From: Clostridia bacterium
Lineage (GTDB): Bacteria; Bacillota; Clostridia; Oscillospirales; Acutalibacteraceae
Reading direction: 5' to 3'
Assembly (NCBI GenBank): GCA_017436285.1
Contig: JAFSDL010000001.1
Location: 1 to 64,000, forward strand
DNA: 64,000 bases
Shown here: positions 45,573 through 54,324 of the stretch, piece after piece
Layout of the letters: each line of letters starts with the position of its first letter
How positions within the stretch are numbered: position 1 is the first letter of the stretch
The notes under the pieces: model-generated
What the model was told of the DNA's origin: nothing
Database searches by the model: none
The model's input: only the letters and a program-made list of their open reading frames with translations
Program-made: the position numbers and the translations under genes

Positions 45573-48500
45573 TTAATATTTATCTGTTATAGCCTTTGTA
45601 TTTGAATATGCACTATAGGTTTTGCTCTTATATGCTTTTACCTTGTAGTAGTATTTTGTGCCTTTCTTTGCAGTGGTATCTCTGTATGTAACATTAGAAA
45701 CACCTTTTTCGGTCGTAAGCAATTTATAGCTACCGTTAGTTGTTCTGCGGTAAACCTTATAGCCCTCTGCACCTGCAACCTTTGACCATCTGAGACCTAT
45801 GCCCTTAGATGTGCTTGATGGTGTATTCAAGGTCGGGTCTGCAAGATAATATTTTGAAAGTGCTGCAGATTGACTTGATACACTGTCATCTCTCTTACCA
45901 CGGATTGCATAGTAATATTTAGTACCTGATTCCGCGGTTTTATCAGTGTAATAAAGTTTTGTTGTTGCACCTATGTATTCATATTCACCACCGCTTACCT
46001 TGCGATAAACATTATATTTTTCTGCACCCGTTACCTTATCCCATTTAACCAAAACACCATAAGCAGAATTCTCTATTGATTTAAGTGTAGGTTCATCAAT
46101 ATGCTTAACTGCTAAGGTTGCGCTATATTCAGAATAGCCTGCTTCATTTTTAGCTCTTATTCTGTATCTACAGGCCTTTCCCGCACCGGCTTCTTTATCA
46201 TTAAAATATGTATTTGTCGTTGAGCCGATGAACTCATAATCGCCTGTGCCTGTTTTGCGGTAAACATAATACTTATCTGCACCCTTAACTGTACCCCAGG
46301 TTACCTTTACATAAGAATTTGCATTATAAACCTTCTTAAGAACAGGCTTTGAGCATTTAAGCTGAGGTATTTCTGCGGTTTTAAGTGTTTCACCGCACTC
46401 GGTACATTCCTTGTGTTTGGAACCTGCTTTGTAAACAGTTGCATCTTCATCTGTTATCCATTTTGTAAAAACATGTTCACAAAGAATTTTAAAAATAAAC
46501 CCATTTTCGGTTGCATAAGTTTCTGCAATTGTGCCGGATTTTCCGTATATTATAAAATTATCCTTTTTTTCATACTCTCCTAACACACCATCATAACCAC
46601 AATAACCAAACGCATTTGCTCCCATATCAATTACGCTATCAGGAATTGTGACAGATGTAAGGTTTTCACAATGGTAGAATGCATAAGCACCTATGCTTGT
46701 TACAGTGTTGGGGATTGTGATGGATGTAAGACTATCGCAACCAGCGAAAGTACTATCACCTATACTTTTTACACCATTGCCAATAGTAACGGATTCAAGA
46801 CTATCACAATCACAAAAAGCTTCATCACCTATACTTGTTACACCATTGCCAATTGTTACAGATGTAAGGTTTTCACAATCTTGGAATGCATGAGCACCTA
46901 TGCTTGTTACGCTGTCTGGGATTGTGATAGAGGTAAGACTTGTACAATCTTCAAAAGCATAAAAACCTATACTTGTGACACTATCGGGAATTGTGATGGA
47001 TGTAAGTTTCCCACAATACCGGAACGCAGAACCTCCTATTTTCGTTATGCTGTCTGGGATTGTGATAGAGGTAAGACTTGTACAATCTTCAAAAGCATAA
47101 AAACCTATACTTGTGACACTATCGGGAATTGTTATTGAGGTAAGATTTGCACATTCCTTAAAAGCAGAGTAACCAATGGTTTTCGTTCCATCTTTTATAT
47201 TATAAACCCCACTTATCGTTTCCTTTGTGTCTATGAGGTGATTGCCTATATATAATACATCGTTTTCCCAATTAGATATATCATTATAATATCCTATATT
47301 ATAAAAAGCATATGTACCAATATCTATTTCACTGTCTGGGATTGTAATAGAGGTAAGACTTGAACAACTTCTAAAAGCATAATCACCTATTTTTGTTACA
47401 CTGTCGGGGATTGTGATGGAGGTAAGGCTTGAACAACTTCCAAAAGCATAATCACCTATTTTTGTTACACTGTCGGGGATTGTGATGGAGGTAAGACTTG
47501 TACAACCATAGAAAGCATCATCACCTATTTTGGTTACACCATTACCAATAGTAACGGATTCAAGACTATCACAATCACAAAAAGCTTCATCACCTATACT
47601 TGTTACACCATTGCCAATTGTTACAGATGTAAGGTTATCACAGCTAAAAAAAGCACTTTCACCTATACTCGTTACATTTTTCCCCATTGATACCGATATA
47701 ATTTTGTTGCTATGTGGATAATCATAGCACAAATATGCGGGAATTGTTTCTACAGTATCACCAAACACAAACTCAATACCCTCGCTTGATGTACCAGTGT
47801 TACAGAAAATGGTTGAAGAGGAATCAAAATCCGCAACAGACTTTGCGTTCCAATAAACTTTTTCAAGACCTGTGCAATTATAAAAAGCTCCGTATTCTAT
47901 ATACGATACACTTTCTGGAATTGTAACTGAGATAAGATTTTCACAATTATTGAATGCAGAAAAACAAATAGTTTTTGTTCCATCTTTTATAACATAATCA
48001 CCAGATACATTACCAGTATATACCCCGTCGCTGTATTTATTAGCTGCTATAAGATGATTACCTATATAAAGAACACCATTTTCCCAATTAGAAGAATTAT
48101 TATAGTAACCCGTGTCAAGGAAAACTCCTTTACCTATACCTTTTACATAATCAGAAATTGTAATTGAAACAAGATTTATGCATTTGTAAAAAGCACCTTC
48201 ACCAATACTTGTTATACCCTTGCCGATTGTAACAGATGTAAGGCTCTCACAACTGCCGAAAGCATAATTGCCTATACTCGTTACACTGTTAGGGATTGTA
48301 ATAGATTCAAGATTTGAGCAATACTTGAAAGTAGAGCCCCATATGTTAGTTACACTGTCGGGGATTGTGATGGAGATAAGGCTTGAACAATACTCGAAAG
48401 CAGATGACCCTATGTTAGTTACACTGTCAGGAATTGTAATAGATACAAGGCTTGAGCAATACTCGAAAGCGGAGGTTCCTATGTTAGTTACACTGTCAGG

Positions 48501-51179
48501 AATTGTAATAGATACAAGGCTTGAGCAATACTCGAAAGCGGAGGTTCCTATATTAGTTACACTGTCGGGGATTGTGATGGAGGTAAGGCTTTCACAATCA
48601 TAAAAAGTGTCTTCTCCTATATTTGTTACACTGTTAGGAATTTTTATGGAAATAAGACTACCACACCACTTAAAAGCCCCATCATCTATACTAGTTACAC
48701 TATCAGGAATTGTAATTGATGCAAGGTTTGAACAAAATTTAAAAGCATAACTACCTATACTTGTAACGCTGTTCGGAATTGTGACTGATGCGAGGCTGTT
48801 ACAATTAGAAAATGCATCCTCGCCTATTGCGGTTACAGTATACCCGTTGATTCTTAAAGGTATGTAAAGATTTGTTGGATTACAATTATCAACCAACCCG
48901 GTAACGGTTGCTGTGTATCCGTCATTATTAACGACATATGTAAATGTTTCATATGCGTTTTCGTCTGTACCATCAAAATTAAGTAAAACATAATCATACC
49001 CATTATCTTTAGCATATCTATGAGCATAACTATTCGGCCAACATATAATACTAGTCGATTTTCCAATTGCACCATTTTCTATATTTTCAACTGTTTCCGG
49101 AATATAAACAGAACTACAATCAGATGCCACAGCATTAGAGGCAATAGATACTATTGCATTTCCATCTATAAATAATGGCACAATCAAATCAGCAGCTTGA
49201 ATTTGCTCCAAAGCTGTTTGAGTTACATTGTCTGTAGTTCGTGCTAAGGAAAATAATCGCAAGGTTGTGTTGTGAGATTGTCTCTGATTAACACTTGTTA
49301 CAGTTGCTGTACCATCTCCATTATCTATATAATTAATTTGCTTCTCCCATTTTGCATAAAGGGTGAAATTACTTTCTATAGCATTATCTATATCATATTC
49401 TGTTGTACACTCTTTATCTATATACCATCCGATAAATTCATAACCTGAACGCAAATACGGGCAAATACGTTCATCTAATGTTTCGCCCTTCGAAAAATAG
49501 TAGTATTGCTTATTTGAAAAACTACTATCTTCAAAATTAGAATCCAAGGTAACAACATATTTCGTTTCTATTTCCCATAAATCAGATGTATATTTAAACA
49601 AATCCATACCATAAGAGTAATAAAGGTAATCTTCTGTTACTGTTTTTATATACTCATATTCATTGTTAACAATACCGTTTAATGTATCTAGCACCACCGG
49701 ATATCTTTCAGTTACAAGATATGTGGAATATAAACAATCTGATTCGCCACCTAAGACATCAACATTATTTAACAATTGTTGTAACGAAAAAGCCGGTTGT
49801 ACGGACACGGATTCCAATAAATTTTTACTTAATATATCAATGTTTTCCTGTTGTATTTCAACTGCAATTTTGTTCGCGGATAATAAATATTTGTAATTTT
49901 CAACAATAATTTCTGCATATTCTTTTGGATTACCCTTGCGGGATTCTATTGAATGCTTAAAAGCATCACAAAACATACTGAGTGCAGATAAGTTTATTTG
50001 CACCGCTTCCAATTTGCTTTGGCATAAATCATCAATTGCTTTACAAATCTCATACACTGTCATTCCAGCCGAAAGAACTGTACCGAAACCAGGAGCAACT
50101 GCATTTAGAGAGTTCAGAGCCAAGGCTTGAGCAATGTCTAATGTTAATGATTTTAAACTATCAAAACCATAACTAATTGCAGTATTAGCGAAATATTCGG
50201 ATATTTTAAGGTCTGTGTTTGTAATAATTTCACTAACTTGACTGAAGGCAAGACAAAGCGTATTTTCATATTCAGAAGAATAGAATGTCTCCGCAGTTAC
50301 CGATAACATATTACTTAGTTCTTCTACACTCAAAACATCTGAGATAACTCGATAATATGAGGCTTGTTTAACAGCTGTTGCTATTGTGGTTGCTCCATTT
50401 ATGGTAGTTGACAATGTATCAAAAACATCAAATTTATACATATCATTTATGTATGTTTTAATTTGATTTTTGATTTCAATATCATTTATTGCATCAAATG
50501 TGGTTTCTTCTGTAACAGAAGAATGAATGGTTTGAATACCTGACATACATTTTGTAACTAGAGAAGCTGCTTCCGCATAAGATTCATAAATATTTTTTTC
50601 GTCAATGACTTTTCCTATTAAAATACGAATGAGCATAGTTTCAACATATTGTTGAACACTCATATCATTAAAGTACAGCATTACTTCATTTGATTGCATC
50701 CATCCATAATCCGACAACTGTATAATTGTATCAGTACTTGAAAGAAACTTATTCCTGCTCAGTATATTCTCTGCCAAATAAACATCATAAGTTTTTTCAC
50801 TTATAATGATTTTTATGCTGTCTGTGGCTCCGTCAGGACCACTGAAAACTACTTCATACTCACCAATTTTAATGCCTTTTAAGGGTAACGCAATTATTCC
50901 ATTTTCTTCTTTGCTACCCAAACAAGATAAGTCACCATCAACAATTAAACCGGTAGCATCCCCAATAATTTTATATGATATTGTTTCTGAGTTATGAGAA
51001 TAAGTGTCTGATTTATATGAAGCACTTATCGAAAATGTTGAACCTACCATATGTTCTACAGAATTATCGGATATTTCAATTGTAGTATTAGATGTGGCAG
51101 CAAACACCGACACATCCATTCCAGTAATAATGCCAACCATCATTACAAGTGATAATATAAAACTAAAAACACGTTTCAT
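45573..51179 (-). CDS. Giant secreted LRR (BspA-like) protein with Fn3 repeats
   Basis: 1868 residues. Signal peptide 1-28 (VSVFA-AT). Residues about 30-540 are a helical region of unknown type; about 540-613 an InlB-type B-repeat (SGYEFIGWYIDKECT...YAKW); about 680-1526 more than thirty LRR_5 repeats of about 23 residues (consensus IPDSVTSIGxxAFxxCxSLTSIT); about 1612-1868 three fibronectin-III modules (WxxVxGAExYxVYR). No LPXTG or dockerin, so retention at the surface is unexplained. Comparable proteins bind host matrix or bacterial partners. AAGGGG ribosome binding site. Confidence 0.93.
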   Translation of the reverse strand: MKRVFSFILSLVMMVGIITGMDVSVFAATSNTTIEISDNSVEHMVGSTFSISASYKSDTYSHNSETISYKIIGDATGLIVDGDLSCLGSKEENGIIALPLKGIKIGEYEVVFSGPDGATDSIKIIISEKTYDVYLAENILSRNKFLSSTDTIIQLSDYGWMQSNEVMLYFNDMSVQQYVETMLIRILIGKVIDEKNIYESYAEAASLVTKCMSGIQTIHSSVTEETTFDAINDIEIKNQIKTYINDMYKFDVFDTLSTTINGATTIATAVKQASYYRVISDVLSVEELSNMLSVTAETFYSSEYENTLCLAFSQVSEIITNTDLKISEYFANTAISYGFDSLKSLTLDIAQALALNSLNAVAPGFGTVLSAGMTVYEICKAIDDLCQSKLEAVQINLSALSMFCDAFKHSIESRKGNPKEYAEIIVENYKYLLSANKIAVEIQQENIDILSKNLLESVSVQPAFSLQQLLNNVDVLGGESDCLYSTYLVTERYPVVLDTLNGIVNNEYEYIKTVTEDYLYYSYGMDLFKYTSDLWEIETKYVVTLDSNFEDSSFSNKQYYYFSKGETLDERICPYLRSGYEFIGWYIDKECTTEYDIDNAIESNFTLYAKWEKQINYIDNGDGTATVTSVNQRQSHNTTLRLFSLARTTDNVTQTALEQIQAADLIVPLFIDGNAIVSIASNAVASDCSSVYIPETVENIENGAIGKSTSIICWPNSYAHRYAKDNGYDYVLLNFDGTDENAYETFTYVVNNDGYTATVTGLVDNCNPTNLYIPLRINGYTVTAIGEDAFSNCNSLASVTIPNSVTSIGSYAFKFCSNLASITIPDSVTSIDDGAFKWCGSLISIKIPNSVTNIGEDTFYDCESLTSITIPDSVTNIGTSAFEYCSSLVSITIPDSVTNIGTSAFEYCSSLVSITIPDSVTNIGSSAFEYCSSLISITIPDSVTNIWGSTFKYCSNLESITIPNSVTSIGNYAFGSCESLTSVTIGKGITSIGEGAFYKCINLVSITISDYVKGIGKGVFLDTGYYNNSSNWENGVLYIGNHLIAANKYSDGVYTGNVSGDYVIKDGTKTICFSAFNNCENLISVTIPESVSYIEYGAFYNCTGLEKVYWNAKSVADFDSSSTIFCNTGTSSEGIEFVFGDTVETIPAYLCYDYPHSNKIISVSMGKNVTSIGESAFFSCDNLTSVTIGNGVTSIGDEAFCDCDSLESVTIGNGVTKIGDDAFYGCTSLTSITIPDSVTKIGDYAFGSCSSLTSITIPDSVTKIGDYAFRSCSSLTSITIPDSEIDIGTYAFYNIGYYNDISNWENDVLYIGNHLIDTKETISGVYNIKDGTKTIGYSAFKECANLTSITIPDSVTSIGFYAFEDCTSLTSITIPDSITKIGGSAFRYCGKLTSITIPDSVTSIGFYAFEDCTSLTSITIPDSVTSIGAHAFQDCENLTSVTIGNGVTSIGDEAFCDCDSLESVTIGNGVKSIGDSTFAGCDSLTSITIPNTVTSIGAYAFYHCENLTSVTIPDSVIDMGANAFGYCGYDGVLGEYEKKDNFIIYGKSGTIAETYATENGFIFKILCEHVFTKWITDEDATVYKAGSKHKECTECGETLKTAEIPQLKCSKPVLKKVYNANSYVKVTWGTVKGADKYYVYRKTGTGDYEFIGSTTNTYFNDKEAGAGKACRYRIRAKNEAGYSEYSATLAVKHIDEPTLKSIENSAYGVLVKWDKVTGAEKYNVYRKVSGGEYEYIGATTKLYYTDKTAESGTKYYYAIRGKRDDSVSSQSAALSKYYLADPTLNTPSSTSKGIGLRWSKVAGAEGYKVYRRTTNGSYKLLTTEKGVSNVTYRDTTAKKGTKYYYKVKAYKSKTYSAYSNTKAITDKY
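46600..48860. repeat. Coding tandem and dispersed repeats within the LRR gene
   Basis: Units of 69 bp (23 codons). Two are identical and adjacent (48418-48486 and 48487-48555 except one base at the end). Two 92-bp identical blocks lie 765 bp apart (46780-46871 and 47545-47636). Others differ by a few bases. Confidence 0.85.
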
Positions 51180-51288
51180 AACAATACCCCTTAATTTATT
51201 CCCATAATATTACATTTTAATTATGAAACAATTTATATTTTTTTCAATTCGCATTTGTGACAAAAATTATATTTCCATTTTGTGCAAC

Positions 51289-51321
51289 AAAAAGCCGTCC
51301 TCAATACGAGAACGGCCTTTT
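51289..51321. terminator. Bidirectional terminator
   Basis: AAAAAGCCGTCCTC-AATAC-GAGAACGGCCTTTTT, 20 bp past the end of the VirB4 remnant. Confidence 0.75.
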
Positions 51322-51341
51322 TCATTTATTTAATTTAACTC

Positions 51342-51785
51342 TCAACCTTTTGCGTAAGCATATGCTTCCGAGAAATTGGGTTCTGGTGGCTTAACTGCTT
51401 TTTCACCCAGCTTTGTTGTCATTGCGGTGTACATTTTACCGGGACGAATGATATTTACAAAAGGAACGATTGACTTTTCTCCTGTGTAAATAAGTCCGTG
51501 ACCCTTTGGAGATTCCGTAATAAACCCAAGCTGAGAGGATGGGATATTAAGAAGCTCTGCAAGCATCATTTTATCCGGTGTACTCTGACGGAGCATAACA
51601 ACGAAATTGGAGTTGGAAATCATGGTACGAACAATATCATTGGTCATCAAGTCTTCAATGTTCTGTGTGATTGAAGTATTAATACCACCGTATTTTCTTG
51701 CACGTTTATATAAATCGCGCATAAACTCTGCAATAGTTATATTCCTGAAAAGCAATATATTCACAAAACTTTTCTTATGCCGCAA
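51342..51785 (-). pseudogene. C-terminal remnant of a VirB4/TraE-type conjugative ATPase
   Basis: From about position 51735 the frame reads AEFMRDLYKRARKYGGINTS and ITQNIEDLM, then MLRQSTPDKMMLAELLNI and GHGLIYTGEKSIVPF: the extreme C-terminus of VirB4-like transfer ATPases of ICEs. The Walker A and B motifs, roughly 600 residues, are missing. The residues before AEFMRD are unrelated read-through, so the break is near 51735. Non-functional debris of an integrated conjugative element. Confidence 0.85.
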
Positions 51786-52560
51786 CAGGCTCAGTTATAT
51801 ATTCATCCAATTCTTCATCATAATACGCTTTGTAATATTCTCCGGTTTCTTCGTCATAACACTCCTTGTAAAACTCATCTAATTCTTCATCATAATACTC
51901 TTTATAATAGTCCTTGCATTCTTCGTCATAATAATACTCATAATCATCGCTATCACTATATTGCTCTTCATAGCGGGAATTATCCCATTCGTCATTGTTA
52001 TATTTTTCAACAACCTCATCAACAGGCATGCCGTCGATATATATATTCACAACCTTGAATCTATTTTTATACACCTTAAAAATTGCGTAAGCCTGAGTTT
52101 CAGGTCCCTCACAAAAGCCATGATTTATATTGGCTTTTTCTATATCACTGTTATATAATTGATAATAATCATATTCATCCTGAGCACTCGTTACAGCACT
52201 TTTATATTTAAAGCACCAATCCTGCCTATATACTCTTGCCAAGCTATTCACGCTTACATACAAATCCGTTTCAGGTAGCTCTGATGTTGTTTTAACTGTT
52301 GCAAAACCATTTTCACCTACTGAGAACACTTCAAACTCATCTGAATAATCCAGGTGCAAATCGCCCTCTAATTCCGAAACCTGAAATTCTATTCTACCCT
52401 CGTCATAATCCACATAATCAATCAAAAGCTTAAAATCCTGCCCTTTTTCTTCCAATTCCTTGTTTTTGTAGGTTTCATAACCCCAGATGCTTAAGGGAAT
52501 TATAAACTGAACTGCAAGTATTATTGAAAGAATTATTGTACCGTTTTTATTTTTCATCAT
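51775..52560 (-). CDS. Membrane-anchored protein, probable GDYXXLXY-like partner of DUF2157
   Basis: 261 residues. One N-terminal transmembrane helix (8-28), then an extracytoplasmic domain starting KGQDFKLLIDYVDYDEGRIEF, which only loosely resembles the GDYXXLXY family that usually accompanies DUF2157 proteins. The C-terminus holds four 12-residue repeats (YYDEELDEFYKE type). Its start overlaps the upstream gene by 14 bp, so the two are translated together. Its end lies against the VirB4 remnant; the stop may or may not be the ancestral one. Confidence 0.6.
   Translation of the reverse strand: MMKNKNGTIILSIILAVQFIIPLSIWGYETYKNKELEEKGQDFKLLIDYVDYDEGRIEFQVSELEGDLHLDYSDEFEVFSVGENGFATVKTTSELPETDLYVSVNSLARVYRQDWCFKYKSAVTSAQDEYDYYQLYNSDIEKANINHGFCEGPETQAYAIFKVYKNRFKVVNIYIDGMPVDEVVEKYNNDEWDNSRYEEQYSDSDDYEYYYDEECKDYYKEYYDEELDEFYKECYDEETGEYYKAYYDEELDEYITEPVAA
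51790..51933. repeat. 36-bp tandem coding repeat (4 copies)
   Basis: Encodes YYDEECKDYYKE, YYDEELDEFYKE, CYDEETGEYYKA and YYDEELDEYITE in succession; acidic/aromatic C-terminal tail. Confidence 0.85.
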
Positions 52561-53998
52561 CTTCCACCGCCTTATCTAATTCAAGCTGTTCCTTTTTGAT
52601 TTTCTTTGAAATGAAGAAGTTTGCACCAAAGAGAGAGCAACCACTGATTAAGAACATAAGACCAACTGTTACCATAGTCCAATCGAATGCAGAAAGCACG
52701 AAGAACATCAGAACAAGAAGCATTATCAGACCTACATTAAGGCTAAAATAGCTCTTCTCGCTTGCGCCCTTAATGAGCATCACAATACCCTGCACAAACG
52801 CAATTCCGAATAGAACAAGACCAATCCACTCAACAGATTTAAAAGCAGGGCTGATTAAACCTATTACTGCACCTGCACCGCCAAGATAACAGAAAATTGA
52901 CTGATATTTGTTTTTATCAAGGGCTTTTTCGCCGATAATGAAGCCGATTGCAAGAATTGCAACTGTCAGAATTATTGTTACTATGCTTTCGGGTTTGATT
53001 AAATTTAACCAAGGAGCTATATCAGAATATGCATAATAAATATCATTCTGCAAATGGAAATAAGTTGTAACTATCGAACCGAATGCTGTTCCTAATATAC
53101 CGATTGGGTAAAACGGCATTGACCAACCGTCATTTTTATTTAATGCATAGATGCAAACTGCAAGTGCCAGAGGAATTGAGAAATAGCCCCAATCAAGAAC
53201 AAAGCAAGCTGATATTACCATTGCGATTGATGCTAAAACTGAAATCCAAGAGGAGTATTCATATCTCGCATCAGGAACATTCTTTCTGTTGAAGAATGTG
53301 AAAAGAAGCCCTGCGCCAACCATAACAACCATTAAAATTGTTGTTAAAATTTCATTTCTTGTGTATTCAAATACACCAATTGAGCCCGCAATTGCAAAGC
53401 CATAGTAGAACACCAAGGGCGAAGCAACCTTAAAGAAGCAGAGTATGGGAAGAATTAAGGCTGCATCAATAAGAAGGCACAATAAAGCGCCTAAATGAAG
53501 CTCTAAAACCATACTTAAAAGACCGACTGTTGCGGTAACCCCTGCCGACCAGAGAATTGATGCACCCTCCCGCCAGGCAACATTATCGAATTTCTTTTTA
53601 TAGGTATAAACTGCGCCTGCCTGACCCAAAAGCAAGGGTATAAAGGAAACAGATGCTTTTATAAGATTCGGGAACCTATCCCAAAGGGAAACCATTAAAA
53701 TGATCACACCCGCACCAACAAACAACGAGCCTAAAATTGAGAACACCATAAACAAGGTTTTGCTTGTTCTGACGCTTTCCTCTAATTTTGTATTGCGCTT
53801 TTCACCGTAAAGAAGCTCTTCAACCTGAACACCGAATAATTCAGAAAGCTTCTGAATCATTTCCAAATCGGGCTGAGTTCTTCCGTTTTCCCAGGATGAA
53901 ACTGCCTGACGGGAAACGAAGAGCTTCTGTGCTAACTCCTCCTGACTCATATTTTGTAACATTCGTAATCGTTTGATGTTTTTTGAAATTTTAGTCAT
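52547..53998 (-). CDS. XRE helix-turn-helix fused to DUF2157 membrane domain
   Basis: 483 residues from the ATG at 53998 with AGAGGTG upstream. Residues 1-65 are a Cro/CI-type HTH (NMSQEELAQKLFVSRQAVSSWENGRTQP); residues 85-470 contain about twelve transmembrane helices, beginning with the DUF2157-like ILGSLFVGAGVIILMVSLWDRFPNLIK. A membrane-tethered transcription factor or sensor is the natural inference; ligand and targets unknown. Followed by its overlapping partner gene. Confidence 0.82.
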   Translation of the reverse strand: MTKISKNIKRLRMLQNMSQEELAQKLFVSRQAVSSWENGRTQPDLEMIQKLSELFGVQVEELLYGEKRNTKLEESVRTSKTLFMVFSILGSLFVGAGVIILMVSLWDRFPNLIKASVSFIPLLLGQAGAVYTYKKKFDNVAWREGASILWSAGVTATVGLLSMVLELHLGALLCLLIDAALILPILCFFKVASPLVFYYGFAIAGSIGVFEYTRNEILTTILMVVMVGAGLLFTFFNRKNVPDARYEYSSWISVLASIAMVISACFVLDWGYFSIPLALAVCIYALNKNDGWSMPFYPIGILGTAFGSIVTTYFHLQNDIYYAYSDIAPWLNLIKPESIVTIILTVAILAIGFIIGEKALDKNKYQSIFCYLGGAGAVIGLISPAFKSVEWIGLVLFGIAFVQGIVMLIKGASEKSYFSLNVGLIMLLVLMFFVLSAFDWTMVTVGLMFLISGCSLFGANFFISKKIKKEQLELDKAVEDDEK

Positions 53999-54103
53999 TT
54001 TCATCACCTCTATAACCATATAAACATTTTGATTTAAAAATGTCATCAGTTTTCGGAAAAACAGCTTTGCTACAATTTGTTGCGTACATATTTTATAAGG
54101 TAA

Positions 54104-54117
54104 ACCGCATACGCGGT
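54104..54117. promoter_or_regulatory. Perfect 14-bp palindrome upstream of the HTH-DUF2157 gene
   Basis: ACCGC-ATAC-GCGGT lies between TTGAAT and TATAAA on the minus strand (spacer about 20 bp), a place where an operator or an activator twisting a long spacer would act. Confidence 0.45.
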
Positions 54118-54139
54118 ATTCAATTATACGCACCAAAGT

Positions 54140-54215
54140 GCTAGAACCCTCCACCACACCTACGCTTCACTTCGGTGCGGTCCCCCTCCCTTCGCCAGGG
54201 AGGCTTGGGTAATCT
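54140..54215. repeat. Intergenic palindrome repeat
   Basis: Contains CCTCCC-TTCGCCA-GGGAGG (54185-54203) preceded by CCCTCCACCACACCTACGC and a CACTTCGGTG hairpin; the CCACCAC and CCCTCC motifs echo the repeats near the window start. Together with the palindrome and der terminator it accounts for the 53999-54324 gap. Confidence 0.55.
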
Positions 54216-54248
54216 GCTTTTCTTGACTTTATTGTAGCGCGATAACAG

Positions 54249-54286
54249 AAAAAAACTGCCTGAATGTAACTTTCGGGCAGTTTTTT
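54249..54286. terminator. Terminator of der
   Basis: AAAAAAACTGCC...GGGCAGTTTTTT with inner GAA/TTC pairs; symmetric, possibly bidirectional. Confidence 0.85.
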
Positions 54287-54324
54287 GTAATTTTTGGGTA
54301 TTTTATTGTTATTTTGAGCCTGTT

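Noticed and set aside
46671..48603. Plus-strand open frames opposite the LRR gene
   Set aside because: They are antisense shadows of the repeat codons, without ribosome binding sites and with a Cys/Tyr-rich repetitive composition.
46600..48860. Regular short repeats suggesting a CRISPR array
   Set aside because: The 69-bp period is exactly 23 codons of an uninterrupted LRR coding frame; there are no variable spacers between constant repeats.
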